Assembly (NCBI GenBank): GCA_001466705.2 | Contig: LATX02000009.1 | Location: 82,502 to 146,501 of the forward strand | Source: Moniliophthora roreri | Lineage: Eukaryota; Basidiomycota; Agaricomycetes; Agaricales; Marasmiaceae | Length of the DNA: 64,000 nucleotides | Direction of reading: 5' to 3' | Part shown: positions 24,038 through 37,407 of the stretch, in pieces | How positions within the stretch are numbered: the first letter of the stretch is position 1 | Layout of the letters: every line of letters starts with the position of its first letter | Program-made: the position numbers and the translations under genes | The notes under the pieces: model-generated | Database searches by the model: none | Told to the model about the DNA's origin: nothing | Seen by the model: the letters and a program-made list of their open reading frames with translations, nothing else

Positions 24038-25844
24038 CGGCAACCGCGGAAAGCTAGGGATATTTGCTATGTGAACCGCGACTCTTGACCTGTCTTTATA
24101 GCGATTAAAGCCCCACCCCCCTGAATGTGGCATGATGCGGCGTCAAAGAGATCCTTGAATCAAAGAATCTGATGGCCCAACATTCCTTTGGCGAGTTGAC
24201 TGTTCAACGAGCTTATAGTGTCTGTACATCAAGTGTCACTTTGATACCGTTATAGATGGGAAGAAACCAATAAACGCATTCATAGGACACATACCAATTC
24301 ATTCTACAATTCATTTTTCCGAAGGCTGGATAGTTATCAAACCCAAAGCTAGCGAATCCCTGTATGAATCCAAATCCAAATTACTCTTGAAGCCAGACTC
24401 TTCAGGCCGGGGCACGCTTTCGCCGCCTAAAGATCGAGCGGCGAGCAGTGTCGTGCAAAAGCTCAGCATCAAAACGTACCCGATTAATCAAACGGATCAT
24501 TCTCTAGAAGTCAATCAAGTAGAATTTAGAAGTCGTATAGTCCAGCGAAAGCACGCACACTGATGTTCAGAATCTCGTGTGGATGTAGCATCAGTCTGGA
24601 GTCCAAATTTCGGTGTTTTCCATGCCTTGGAACTATTTTGACATTTCGTTTCTCAAGCTGACCTTCAAAACTTCGGTCCTTTCGTCCTAGATGTCGTTAG
24701 CCGTTGCGAGACAGACGTAATCTCGAAGCTTCCCGTGGGCATCGAAGGTTCGGTGGGTTTGCCATACGCTATGAATCGTTCCGAAAGTTTGATTCTCGAA
24801 ATCTTGCTCCTTTTGAAGGTGGTTAGCCATCACCGGAGGAACAGGTTTTCAATGCTCGACGTCGAATTAATGAAGGGCACGTTGACAGTTGTGCCTGCGT
24901 CATCGGGCATCCCTTCGGTAATGCTCATCCGGATCTCCGAATATCATGCATCATGCCTCTTACCACCACCAGACCGATCAGGTTATTTTCTCGAGGAGCT
25001 ATAACACGATGAAAAAGGCAATCTATGAGCCCCTTGATCCATTGCGAGAAGCTGACAGTAGCGTTTTAGGGCAAGATAATTTGACTCAGGTCGGGCATCG
25101 TACTGCTCGTCCTTGAATTCTTGAAGGCTGTTGAAGAAGGCAGAACTCGGCATAGGCGTGAAAGACTGAATGCTGTAAATAGAGGAGGTACGTCCGCAAG
25201 TATTTGTGGCATCAGCGAATCGTTGGCTCATTTTACAGCTTCTAGCAGGATCCACGGGAGACGTAGAAGTGTCCTATTTCATCCAGCATTGAACGAAAGG
25301 TCGAGATATGCCAAAAAGGAACGAAGCCCGTGTTAGAGCCAGCCTGGACCTTACTTCTCCAGTACTTCTCAATGGATGCAGACGACACATGTGTAGTATG
25401 AAACCTCGACTGTCCTGCGAACCGGTGCGTAACCTGGGTTCCTCGACCACATTCGTATTCTGACGCTCTTTTTCCGCCCTGGTGTAGCCTCGCCTGTCAA
25501 GCGTCAAGATCGGCTAAGCTGTATCTATCTCTTATATTAGTATTCATAATCAGTGTACTCAAAGCACAAGCCCTTTCCTACCTCACATTCTACTTCTCTT
25601 TTTGTTCAGCACTCTGAGGCCTTCATTCCTTACCATATCGTCTTCGCAGACCCATGTGGATCAGTTCTTATGGATGCACGTTAATCACCGCTCAGATCTT
25701 GAATATACCAACGTGATGTTGGCCTCTTCTGTCTCGTACGTCGACATGGGACCAAGTTCTGTGGAAGTTTCCGTGTTATTGTCAACGGTTTTCAAAGCAA
25801 TCACATCTTGCCAATACAGATACTATGTCTTCATAGAAGTGTTC
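24038..25844. other. 1.8 kb between D1 and D2, only possible exons
   Basis: A minus-strand frame at 24983-25255 has coding-like sequence (SFTPMPSSAFFNSLQEF, then NYLALKRYCQLLAMDQG), but no family is recognised and no gene model could be built. The plus frame 24735-25004 is equally anonymous. CpG content is ordinary here and drops sharply beyond about 25.9 kb. Confidence 0.3.
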
Positions 25845-28800
25845 TCAATCTCTACTAGTCATCCAAAGGCATAGTCCTTTGATAGAATTGCAATCACTTT
25901 CAATCTGCTGGTCAGTATTGAACTGACACACTCCAGTATCCGTGATTTCATGCAAATGCAACATCAGGCGAGATACCAAGGCGACAGAGATGCTGTTGAA
26001 TGAGTAATGGTGAGTCTCGGAATGAACAATAGCGACAGCTTACTGACATACTCGCAGTTGCAGTTATGCCTCCTGTCATGAATGGCTAGATGTCATGCAA
26101 TTAGTTGATACTTTCATGGCAGTTATTCCATGCACCTACACTAGCAAACTGTGCAAATTGTTTAGTGTTTTGAATACATGTTCAGGATGTCTGACTTCTT
26201 ACATAGAACGTGAGTATATTCGCAAGGTTTACCAGTGACGTAGCCCTGTTCATGAATGAATTGCAGTTTCTTGTGCCAATATAGCAAGGTGTTTCACCCA
26301 AAGTATAGACATCCTTTTCAATCAAAAAATCAGACTCATCTTTCAAAGGAAGCATTTTACATACCATCCTGAACAGCAACCTTCATTAAAGGCAATTTGA
26401 GTTCATTTCGTGTCTGGTAAGCCTTGTAGCATGCAAGCAGGAAGAGTATAGCATTGTAAACAAAAGCTGCCTCCCAAGCGCTGGCTGTCTCTATCACATT
26501 GAGTTTGCTTGATTGAAAGACTTTGAAGAAAACTGTGACACACATATGGCCCTGAATGGACATGGTGTAAGCACAAAAGACAAATGAGTACTTGAAGGTA
26601 GCGATAATTTGTCTAAGTTAGGACTAGTGGAAAACTACCCAAAAAGATAACCTCCAAAAGTCTAACTCAGTTGTTGTGCAAGTGTGGATCGACGTGATCA
26701 GAGTTACCCCACTTAGAATGCCAACAAAACTCTTAGCTAGGTTGATTCTCTCTTATTGAAGTGTTCTACTTCACAGTGTTCACCTCCAGAGGAGTATAGG
26801 TGGATTTAAAATGGGTTTATTGGGCAAACACACACACAAAACACAAAGAACATGGTGCACAAAGCACAAACACAAGAGCTACAGTCCTGTACAAAGACTT
26901 GATAGCCAATATAGTCTGACCCTATGGAGTTCAAGACTTCTTCAAGATAACTACAGCACACAGTGTACTGGAAAAGGTCCTAGACCAATTTCTACAAAGA
27001 GCTCAGCGCAGGCATACCCTTTGCTAAGACTCTAAGTGTGTCACAACCTGATACACACACAGGCCACACTCCAAGTGCCCAAGGCTCCTTCTTGGTGTAA
27101 AGTCTCTCTTAGAAAAGTGCTATAACACACTCAAGATGTTACTCTTATCTCTTATGATGCAAGTTTGTTATCAGATTTCTATCTCTCTGGAGTCACTCAG
27201 AACCAATCTCCAGGGCCTGTAGTGAGGAAGCAAAACTGGAATGGCACACAAATTTATACACCAAACAAACTCGTCATGTATTCACAATCAGAGGAGGCAG
27301 AGTTACTTGAGCATGTACAAATATCTAGCTGTCCTTATATATGGTCCAAGGAATATATCTACAGAAAATTATAAATAATGTCTGATAATTCAGGAAATGA
27401 CAAATGAGTGACTGAGATACTAAAAGAGGGATTATTCAGATGTCACAGAGTCTGGCCACTAGGGTATCCGACCATATCCCCATGGGTATCTATGTTTCCA
27501 GGTGTTCTAGATTCTATAATTTGTATTTTCTCTTTTCTAAGTCAGGTATCTATGAGTGGATGGCTGTATCCGTCCTGTCTTTTGACAGCATTTCCCTTTT
27601 CTAGTATCCACACATTGGCAGAGGCCTAGATGCCAAAGTTTCCAAGGTCAGAACATGCTGTTATTGTTCCTATCTCCTTTGACAATGCACACACAGTCTT
27701 ATTTAGAATTTCTTATGCATTAGATATTCTTCATATGTCTCATTGTATCTGTCTGTAGGTAGTGGATGTCCTTCAGAAGTGATTTCTGTCTTTCCGAGCG
27801 GTCTTTGTACCTAGTTCACTTACTGCATATTGTTTAGCTGCTGGTGAATTCTTTATTAAGAGATCGCCTGCTTTGACTCTGATCCATATATTGACTTTGG
27901 AGGAGGATCGTTCTATGATCGTTCCTGTTCTAAGTCATCTTTCTGTTTTAATGTCTCCTCTAAGTACCTCTGTACTGTTTGACTGCAGCTTGCACTTTGC
28001 AGATGTCATAGAAAAGTAAAGTAGAAGTTAAAATCCCATTGATAGCACTTTTGAGAGCTTGGTTAACTAGCCAATGCATTCATTGGGCTATAGTTAGGTT
28101 TCCTACAGGTTNCCTATGGAGTTCAAGACTTCTTCAAGATAACTACAGCACACAGTGTACTGGAAAAGGTCCTAGACCAATTTCTACAAAGAGCTCAGTG
28201 CAGGCACACCTCTTGCTAAGACTCTAAGTGTGTCACAATCTGATACACACACAGGCCACACTTCAAGTGCCCAAGGCTCCTTCTTGGTGTAAAGTCTCTC
28301 TTAGAAAAGTGCTATAACACACTCAAGAAGTTACTCTTATCTCTTATGACACAAGTTCATTATCAGATTTCTATCTCTCTGGAGTCACTCAGGACCAATC
28401 TCCAGGGCCTGTAGTAAGGAAGCAAAACTGGAATGGCACACAAATTTATACACCAAACAAACTCGTCATGTATTCACAATCAGAGGGGGCAGAGTTACTT
28501 GAGCATGTACAAATATCTAGCTGTCCTTATATATGGTCCAAGGAATATATCTACAGAAAATTATAAATAATGTCCAATAATTCAGGAAATGACAAATGAG
28601 TGACTGAGATACTAAAAGAGAGATTATTCAGATGTCACAGAGTCTGGAAACTAGGGTATCTGACCATATCCACGCAGGTATCTATGTTTCCAGGTGTTCT
28701 AGATTCTATAATTTGTATTTTCTCTTTTCTAAGTCAGGTATCTATGAGCAGATGGCTGTATCTGTCCCATCTTTTGACAGCATTTCCCTTTTCTAGTATC

Positions 28801-30660
28801 CACACATCAGCAGAGGCCTAGATGCCAAAGTTTCCAAGGTTGGAACATGCTGTTATTGCTCCTATCTCCTTTGACAATGCATGTGCAGTCTTATTTAGGA
28901 TTTCTTGCACGTTAGATATTCTTCATATGTCTTGTTGTATCTGTCTGTAGGTAGTGGATGTCCTTCGGAAGTGATTTCTGTCTTTCCGAGCAGTCTTTGT
29001 ACCTAGTTCGCTTATTGTGTATTGTTTAGCCACTGGTGAATTCTTTATTAAGAGATCGCCTGCTTTGACTCTGATCTGTATATTGACCTCAGAGGAGGAT
29101 TGTTCTATGATCATTCCTGTTCTAAGTCGTCTTTCTGTTTTGATGTCTCCTCTAAGTACCTCTTTACTGTTTGACTGCAGCTTGCACTTTGCAGATGTCA
29201 TAGAAAAGTAAAGTAGAAGTTAAAATCCCATTGATAGCACTTTTGAGAGCTTGGTTAACTAGCCAATGTGTTTATTGGGCCATAGTTAGATTCCCTACAG
29301 GTTTCAGGAGTGATCTGCTTTGGATCTGATACATAGATAGGTCAGAAAGTACAGCTTAGACACCTCTATATAGCATATTATATAGCTCTTTGTACTTTCT
29401 AAAGTACTACAGCTTCTCTAAGGCAATGACTAGCAGACTGGGCTCACTCTAGTCCTTATTACCTGTTATCTTGTGTCATATTAAAGTGTTCCAATTCAGA
29501 AATAGTGTAAAATGAATAAAAGTAGGTCTCTTCTAGGTTCAACATATTAATGTAACACNGGATTGTTCTATGATCATTCCTGTTCTAAGTCGTCTTTCTG
29601 TTTTGATGTCTCCTCTAAGTACCTCTGTACTGTTTGACTGCAGCTTGCACTTTGCAGATGTCATAGAAAAGTAAAGTAGAAGTTAAAATCCCATTGATAG
29701 CACTTTTGAGAGCTTGGTTAACTAGCCAATGTGTTCATTGGGCCATAGTTAGATTCCCTACAGGTTTCAGGAGTGATCTGCTTTGGATCTGATACATAGA
29801 TAGGTCAGAAAGTACAGCTTAGACACCTCTGTATAGCATATTATATAGCTCTTCGTACTTTCCAATGCACCACAGCTTCTCTGATGCAATGACTAGCAGA
29901 CTGGGCTCACTCTGGTCCTTATTACCTGTTATCTCGTGTCATATTGAAGTGTTCCAATTCAGAAATAGTGTAAAATAAATAAAAGTGGGTCTTTTCTAGG
30001 TTTGACATATTAGCAAGCAAGTCACCTTTTGAAATCCCATAGTGTATGACACTGTACAGATGCCAGCTTTTCTCCTCCTGCATCATAAAAAGTTGCAAAC
30101 TGCAAAGAATTGGTGACTTTAAGATCCAAGTGAAATACACTTAGAAATCTCACAGCAGCAACTGCTAACAGTAGGATAGCAATGGCAATGAGAACACTCG
30201 GTAGTTGTCTGTTGCATCCATATATCATATAGATGCATAACATCATAATCACTTCAGGCTAGCTGTCAGTTCATAGCCATAACCAAAGGGAGAAGTAATC
30301 ACTCATGAAGAACTATGACCTGAGTAATGACTACAATGCCCTCACACATTAGTTCAAAGGGTTTGCACCTTTTGTTCTGTCAGTGTTGGTATAGAACACA
30401 TGTGGGAAACCACAATATGCACCTGGCAGATTCCAGGAATGACCTTGATCCAAACCAGGAGAAGACAACAATGATATTGGCAAAAGTGTTGAAGTATCAA
30501 TATAGAAAGAAAAAGTAACCACTGAGAAAGTGGGGCTGTTTCCTTAGGTACTTGACTTTGGTTGCTGTGTGCAAACAATGGTGATCAGGTTTTTTGTGCC
30601 ACAAAAGGTTGCAAACATACAGAAGGTAAGAATGTGATCCCAGTATCTCCAGCCCAGAAA
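25845..30660 (-). pseudogene. D2: DUF6533 gene split by a 3.4-kb insertion
   Basis: C-terminal exons lie at 25845-26600 (SRLMLHLHEITDTGVCQF, SLVNLANILTFYV, ETASAWEAAFVYNAILFLLA) and N-terminal exons at 30013-30660 (YWDHILTF, FFFLYRYFNTFANIIVVFSW, MLCIYMIYGCNRQLPSVLIA, FYDAGGEKLASVQCHT). Between them, in the intron after the HTLWDFKR exon, lies repeated foreign sequence. The MNY and MSDYWCLFG start exons found in D3 and D5 were not located. Most CpG sites present in D1 and D5 appear here as TG or CA, consistent with long-term methylation and deamination. Probably dead, although the traced exons still read in frame. Confidence 0.65.
26603..30012. mobile_element. Unclassified repeat insertion inside D2, containing 1.19-kb direct repeats
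   Basis: A segment from 26921 is repeated from 28113 (offset 1192 bp, highly similar). The 3' part is repeated again from 29560 (offset 463 bp relative to the second copy). The second and third copies agree up to CATATTA and then diverge; this fixes the right end of the insertion near 30012. Single N bases at 28112 and 29559 sit exactly at the repeat joins. No transposase, reverse transcriptase, clear TIR or TSD was identified, so the class is open. Confidence 0.55.
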
Positions 30661-32091
30661 TACTGACTGGCATTTCAGTAAACCAGGCCTAGCCTTTTGC
30701 CTTTGGCATTTTTGCCCAAAATGCCAGTGACATGTCAATAGCATGTTGAAATACCAGGTGATGTCATCCTGCCAATGTGGCTATAGTTTTTCTGAGTCTT
30801 CAGACAGTGACACTCACAACTGGGAATCTTCCTGAACACCTCTCCTCATTATTTGATTCCATCTCTCTCACTTATTGAGATATATTCTCTTGATGGCCCA
30901 AAAGCAGCTTGGGATCTCTCAACCTTTTATATTGTCTTTGACACCTGGGTCCCATGAGTTTGCTGGGTCATAAATGATGATAAACATATCTGGGCTTCAT
31001 TCAGTGTTACTACTTGTATGTTCATCAGTTCTCAGTATCTTTCTCACTAGGCATAGATCTTAGTAACAGATTTTTGGAATTTCTGACAAAAAATTCAGCA
31101 GAGGGAGTTTATAGAATTGTAGAACCTCAGAGGGTGTAAGAATGCTAGTTAGGATGAACTTGCAGTATATTATGGTCTAGTTTAGACCTTTGTCTCTAAA
31201 TAAATGTGTTTGGATTCAAGTATGCATTTGAAATGTAAAAAACTGAAGCTTTCTGTAATAGTGTGCCCCTGAATTTAAGCTCTGATCAAGCTTAGCACTT
31301 AATCATGTCAGGACACAATTGCTCTAAATGCATTAGTCACCTTCAATAGATATTAGTATCATTTGACATTCAGATCCTAATTTATTATTAAAACATTCTT
31401 CACAGGGGTCTAATGTGCTGTACTCTAGGTTTAGACACAGAGATAAAGCACTCCTCTAGCTGCTGAACACATTTGTCTGTTTGCTGACAAGCATGCCACT
31501 ATTTGTCAGCCTGAGAAGGAGAAGTAGAGGGTTGTAAGGTGATGGGTTTGGACCAGCCTGAGGAGACCAGTGGATAACATTATCCACACACACAGTCTAT
31601 AGAGTACTTGAATGTGCTTGGTGAGTTTGGAAATTATAATGAAGCATTTGTTGTACATTTGTGGGTATCAAGAATTTGCACTGTAATTAGAGCAACAGAT
31701 TCATGGACCACTGTGGAAGATGCTCCAAAGTTGATAAATGCCTGAAAGACAAATGGAATTGCAGAACATGTGGACTACAGTAGCATCCCACCTCCATAGG
31801 TTATTCTACATCATGGGCATTTATGTATAAATCAAATACAATATTAATTTATCATTATCTGAATATACAGAGTAGATGGGTATTGAGGACTACACTGAGT
31901 CAGAAGCCTGCATCCTCAATTTGAAGCTATAAAGCAGCACATTCTATTCTCAATAAGCAATCTCTTGATTACTGTAGACTGATAGCTATCAACTGCTTTT
32001 CATGTTGATGCTAGAGAAAGAGAGATCTGCATGCATGAAAGAACATCCAAGGGTGAAAATATATACAAGTACAACCTATTAGACTTGGTGC
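30661..32091. other. CpG-free, AT-rich sequence without recognised genes
   Basis: No coding frame with family features. Reading through it I found no CG dinucleotide from about 30200 to about 32846, which also spans the solo LTR. A piece at 30668-30725 resembles 58961-59018. The stretch is probably decayed transposon sequence. Confidence 0.6.
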
Positions 32092-32571
32092 TGTTACAGT
32101 TTCCTCACATCCATGGACTTCTTTTCTTCTTTTCACATAACTGTACTAATATTACATGCTTCCCATTCTTATCAGACCCATACACCTTTCTAGTTCCCTT
32201 TTTCATCTCTTCATTTGTACTACTCTGATTATATGTTTCCCATTACCATTGGATAATTACATGTTCCCAGTTCCCTTTTTTATCTACCTCTGTACTTATA
32301 TTGACTCATATCCTGAACACTTCACACTATAACTTTTCTCTTTCAACTCACTAGATAGAGATATTAGTTACTTGCAATGTATTTAAACCAGACAACCAGC
32401 ATTCAAGCTCTTCAGCTTGACCTGGTTAATTATACCTTGTCTTACTCTATAAACAATCTTGAACTCTAGAAATGCACTCAAACTTGAATCTTTATGAACT
32501 TTACTGTGGAGACATCATTCTCTTCAGTTAAGTTTGTTGTTGTTGTCAGAAGTCAGACAAGCAATGTAACA
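32092..32571. mobile_element. Solo LTR (480 bp), relative of the Gypsy LTR in this window
   Basis: Begins TGTTACAG and ends CAATGTAACA, with the 5-bp direct repeat GGTGC on both sides (32087-32091, 32572-32576). It shares CAGCTTGACCTGGTTAA with the LTRs at 47062 and 52515 plus the same terminal hexamers, but is otherwise diverged and stripped of CpG. A solo LTR is therefore well supported. Confidence 0.88.
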
Positions 32572-32791
32572 GGTGCTATAGTTCAATCTCATCAGTTTAT
32601 ATCTATTCATGTACAAATGCAGTATGAGGATATGGTAAGCACTAATTTATGCCCTTAAAGCCAATCTCTTCAGGCTAGGGTAGGCCTTTTTTTTTTCCAG
32701 CATTCAATCAAGTGCAGTTATGAAATGCATGCATTACAAGAAAACTAGAAGCTCTGTATTGCAAAATTTTACTTTCTGAATCAACAAGGTA

Positions 32792-34401
32792 CTATTCTCT
32801 GGAGAAACTATCATCCAAAAACACATTTGTTTGATAATACTGTATTCGAGTCTCAATCTCTTGGCCCTCTGAAGTTGGGAAGTGTTGGACTCCAATATCT
32901 GTAATCTCATGCAGATGTAACATCATCCTGGAGACTAATGTTATTGAGAGGCTAGAAAACAATTATATATGGGTAAATTTGCAGATTCAAAGTACACTTT
33001 TTGAAGTACCTACCTACTTGCAGCTGTTGATAATCCTGTTCTCATGAATGGCTGCAGTTACACATTTTTCAGTTCTAGAGGAAAAGCAATATGCAGTGTC
33101 ATCTCACATACACCAGCAAGCTATATGGTCAGAGGATCAGTACTACAATCACAGTGAGTTGGCTGAAGCTTACATAGAAGGTAAGAATGTTGCCAAGGCT
33201 TGCTAAGGACATGGCCCTGTGAATTCAGAAGTTTAGCTTTGTGAAGGATCACAGGAAGGTAACAATAACTTACCCAAAATAAAGGGAGCCTGTTGATTAC
33301 AGATAGATAAGTGTTTCATCATTGAATAATCACAAAGAATATTACCATCCCGGATAACAATATTCATAAGTGGTAGCCCCATCCCAAGTTCTTTCTTTGT
33401 CTGATAGGCCTTGTACATTGCTAGCAAGAAGATCAAGGTATCATAAAAGAATGCTGCTTCCCAAGCTACAGCAGCCACTGTAGACAGATGATTCAGTCAT
33501 ATATTTTTTAGAATGTGATTTATAAAGCACATACATGCAGCCCTGTAGCATTGCATTCTTGTTACTAAGTGGATCAAATGGCAAGATTGCATAACTTACT
33601 GTCTGTTGTCACGATGTGTATGACATCTTCTCATCTCAAGATCTGTTTGATTAAAGAGTGAAAACTGAACAGAAATAATTATCTTTATCAAGAGCCATCA
33701 GGAAAAATAGACATACAGTAGAGCCAGTCCAAGAGCCAAGATGCACAAGAGGATGCACAGCAAGCGCTTATTACACCCATAAAGTGCATAGATACGCATG
33801 GTCAGTATTACTAAATGACATGATCAGTTTCTTCAATGCAATGCTCCTGTCATTGAACACTCACAGAGGACTATAACTTGAGCTACCAAAATCACTGCAT
33901 CTCGTATCTTCTGGAGATGTAGGCAGCTAAAGGCAGCCTCAGATTACAAAGTGCTTGCAGGTGTTGGTTGTCAAGCATACCTTGAGGATTCCAGGAGAGA
34001 GTGGGGACCAAGCCGGGATATAATAACAATGGCATTGGACAGTGCAGCAAAGTACCGGTGCAAGAAGAACACATAGCCACTGATACCCTGAGGCCACTTC
34101 CATAGGTACTTGACCTCCACAGCTGCATAAGAGTGTATGTGTTTAGAACCCAATGCTCTCATAATACATTTTGGAAACATACGGAAGGTAAGGATGTGAT
34201 CCCAGTACAGAATTGCTAAACAGAGAACAATGGTAGTAAATGACTGTAAGCTGAGCAATATTTCTGACACTCACCAACACCAAACAAACACCAGTAGTTA
34301 CTCATCTGTCTGCAAAGATTTTTGAGCTGATATCCAGTATTGTGATTCAACCACAGTACTCACATGTCCCATTCTGCCTGTAAATCATCGTTATAGTTCA
34401 T
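32792..34401 (-). CDS. D3: DUF6533 membrane protein, CpG-depleted paralogue of D5
   Basis: Start exon MNYNDDLQAEWDM (34401), then MSNYWCLFGVG, AILYWDHILTF, EVKYLWKWPQGISGYVFFLH with RYFAALSNAIVIIS, WEAAFFYDTLIFLLAMYKAY, LPLMNIVIRDG, and SITLVSRMMLHLHEI ending in a TAG at 32792. Order, exon sizes and flanks match D5 (37408-39051). Many CG sites of D5 are TG or CA here. The traced exons remain open, so it may still code. The C-terminus is a few residues shorter than D5 because of a one-base difference before the stop. Function of DUF6533 proteins is unknown. Confidence 0.65.
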
Positions 34402-35290
34402 TGCTGGCTTGGAGGAGTGATCAGAGGACTCCTCTACAGCTATACATAGTCCATTATATAGTTAATGAAGATTTCATAATGTGGCATGGGAGTGTTGTTC
34501 AAAACAGTGCTTCGGTATCACAAAATCCAACAGTCCAAGTCAAACAGTTGTGATCAAAATGATGAAGGATGAATCCCCTTGATGGGCAGTGTTATCAAAG
34601 AAGGTTAGGCATCTGAAGCCATTGCAGTCAATGGGAACAGAGACAGCTGTTGGAGTCCAATGATCTGGTAATTGCGATGCTAGGACACAATGCTGGTTCA
34701 GGTGAAGTCCAGGTGAACTGGGGATATGGACATGTGACTTCTATGGGGCCGGCTTTTGGTCGAAAGGGCGATCAATACACGAAGCAGTACCAGCTTATCC
34801 TTGTCAAAATCATTCCTGAGGATCATTCATGTTCTGATGACGTGTGTTTACCTGAAGAGAATTGTACCACAGTGCCAGTGGTAACCTTTTGGCTGTTTGT
34901 CAAAGAAGTGTGAGTGCTACTAGTAACTAGCCTGGGCACTCGAAATCCTGCATTTCAGGGGTAGGTCAAAATCTCCAACAAATGTAACGAATGTCAGTCC
35001 TTCACCACGGCTATAGGCCAAACCATTTCGACAGGCATTTGATACGATCATTTGTGCAAACAGAGGGACTCGGCCATCAGTCAGACTCGGACCTGGACGT
35101 GGGGTGTGATTGATTTCGCTTCTCCCGTGTTAGGGATGCGCACCGTGCGGCGGATGACGGGTGCCAACGTATGACACAGAACCAGCTCGTGACATGGAAT
35201 AGTGTGGCCATGAAGTGAATGATACACGTTGAGCGCCTACTAGTACTTTCCAAAGGTGAATAAACTATCGTCGTAGTTCTTACGCACTGT
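34402..35290. other. Spacer between D3 and D4; sharp CpG boundary near 34745
   Basis: Left of about 34745 the sequence is CpG-poor; to the right, CG sites become frequent within tens of bases. The plus frame 34650-34913 straddles this boundary and has no recognised domain. A piece at 34905-34970 resembles 40430-40475 beyond D5, indicating that spacer sequence was duplicated along with the DUF6533 genes. Confidence 0.45.
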
Positions 35291-36837
35291 AACAACATTA
35301 ATGCAACATCAGGTGTGGGATATTAAGGTGACAGAAATTGATTTTTGATGAATAGCGATGAGTTCCAAGTGGAAAGCCTGGCAGCGGTTGACTGACCTAC
35401 TAGCAGCTGTGGCTATACCTCCCCGCATGACTGGCTGTAAAACATCGATGCATCGGTCAATACTTCTGAACTGGATATTCTATATAGTGTACACCTACGC
35501 CAGCAAACTGTGCAAAGTATTTAGTGTCTCTGAATACAGGTTTAAAAGGCTCCTCACGTAGAACGTGAGTATATTCGCAAGGTTTGCCAGCGATGTCGCC
35601 CTAATCATGGATAAATCACACTGTATCTTGAGACAGAATTGCAAGACACTCATAACTGAAATACAGAAAATATCAGACTCGCCCTGCCCGCAAAAAATTA
35701 CTTATACACACCATCCCGAATAATAAGTTCGAATAAAGGCACTTGGAGTTCGCTCCGCATCTGGTAGGCCTTGTAGCACGCAAGTAGGAAAATTATGGTG
35801 TCATAAATAAACACCACCTCCCGACCACTGGCAGTTCCCGTATACCTGATTAGGGCGAGTCTGATGGAGCAGGCGAGAGCATACATATGACCCTGAAGGG
35901 CATATGGAGTTAGAACGAAAAATAAGCCAGTATTCAGCAAGATGACAAGCGAGCCTGTCACCTTTTGAAATCACACTGCGCATCACACTGTACAAAACGG
36001 CTGCTTTCCTGCCCCAGGGTGATGAACATTGCGAACTGCAATATTCTGATTAGTATAAGAACAATATAATACCCGGAAAGCTTACGGCGCCCGCCACTAG
36101 TAGTAGGATCCTAATGGCAGGGAGAGCATTCATTAATCGTCTAGTACGCCCATATAGTGTGCTGATACGGAGTGTCACGATCACTGTCGAAGGACTTCCA
36201 CCAGTAAAGAGCTGGATCCGAAACGTCAGACATCCTGTACTCACGGAGAACAATCACCTGAGTTACGAGAAAGATACCCTCGCGCAGCCACTCGAATAGT
36301 ATACACCTGTTCATCCTGTCAGTAGCAGCATGGAACCTGTTCGGAGGACCTGATATTTACCTAGTTGATTCGAGAAATGACCTCGAACTGAACAGGAAGA
36401 CAACAACGACATTGGCAAAAGCCTTGTAGTATCGATGTAAAAAGAACGAGTAACCGCTGATAAAGCGGGCCCATTTCCACAAATACTTGACGTCGGTCGC
36501 CGCATATAAACGATAACAATGGCAGAGTACAACCAAGAAATAACAATTTTGCGAACGTACCAAGCGTTAGAATATGATCCCAGTACAAAAGAGCTGTGTG
36601 AAAGAGAGCATTCATTTCAAAGAAAATCTTTGGATCGGTTTGCGGCACTCACTAACCGCGAAAAAATCTCAGCATTCACTCATTCATCTAGAGAAGATTT
36701 ATCAAACGACAAGTAATCTTCTCAAGGATTATCACTCACATATCTCTTTCCATACGAGCAAGCTCGCCATCTTGATCCATTAATCGGGCGACACCAGGAA
36801 GGGAATCACTCATCTGTGACTCGTTGAGATAGTTCAT
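35291..36837 (-). pseudogene. D4: DUF6533 gene with a damaged 3' end
   Basis: Starts with MNYLNESQMSD at 36837. It continues through ALLYWDHILTLG, VKYLWKWARFISGYSFFLHR, TLRISTLYGRTRRLMNALPA, GHMYALACSIRLALI, REVVFIYDTIIFLLACYKAY and LFELIIRDG. In the last exon the conserved SVTLVSRLMLHLHE segment is shifted: SISVTLISHT is followed by a stop because of an indel relative to D1. The C-terminal helix is therefore lost or altered. The rest is intact where traced, so a shortened product cannot be excluded. Confidence 0.6.
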
Positions 36838-37407
36838 TGTTAATCGCGAAGCTGGAAATAGCGTCGTTAACATCGAATCGCGACGGATGAATCATTTCAT
36901 AGCGATTAGAGTCTTACTGACGTAGGACCGGGCGGCGTTGAGACGGTACTCCTGAGTCTTGCCTGAATAATAATCGACGGTGGTGTCCATGAGCTAATCA
37001 TTAATCATTCGTGGTTGAGAACTCTGTCAAAGTAAAACGTGCGCCAGACCCAAACTGGTGGATCAAGTGATACCAAACCTTGTCTAAAGAAGTAGGTCAA
37101 TAACGTATTATGGTGAGTTAAAGCTAGTCATGCCACCTCGTCCCTCCGACTATTCCCCCCAGCAAGGATAATACATTGGTCGACCCAACGCTGAAGGTGA
37201 ACAGCTGCCAGATGCATGAAGCACTGCTAAGAGTCTGTCGTGTGGGTTTGGCACCGTGCCGATCACAGGCTGACTGAAATCTCGAACGACCCTCCGTCTC
37301 TATACGCTCACGATCAAGCGGCGAGCAGCAAGATGGAATATATATATATCAACCTGATACCCCATAAGAAGAACTGGAAGCTAGGCATAACATTGTACCC
37401 ATTCAAT

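Noticed and set aside
26921..29558. 1.19-kb direct repeats as a pair of LTRs
   Set aside because: The copies do not have TG...CA ends or a flanking duplication, and are separated only by an N, so an LTR pair is not supported.
34650..34913. Plus-strand 87-codon frame
   Set aside because: Straddles the CpG boundary and has no motif; probably chance.
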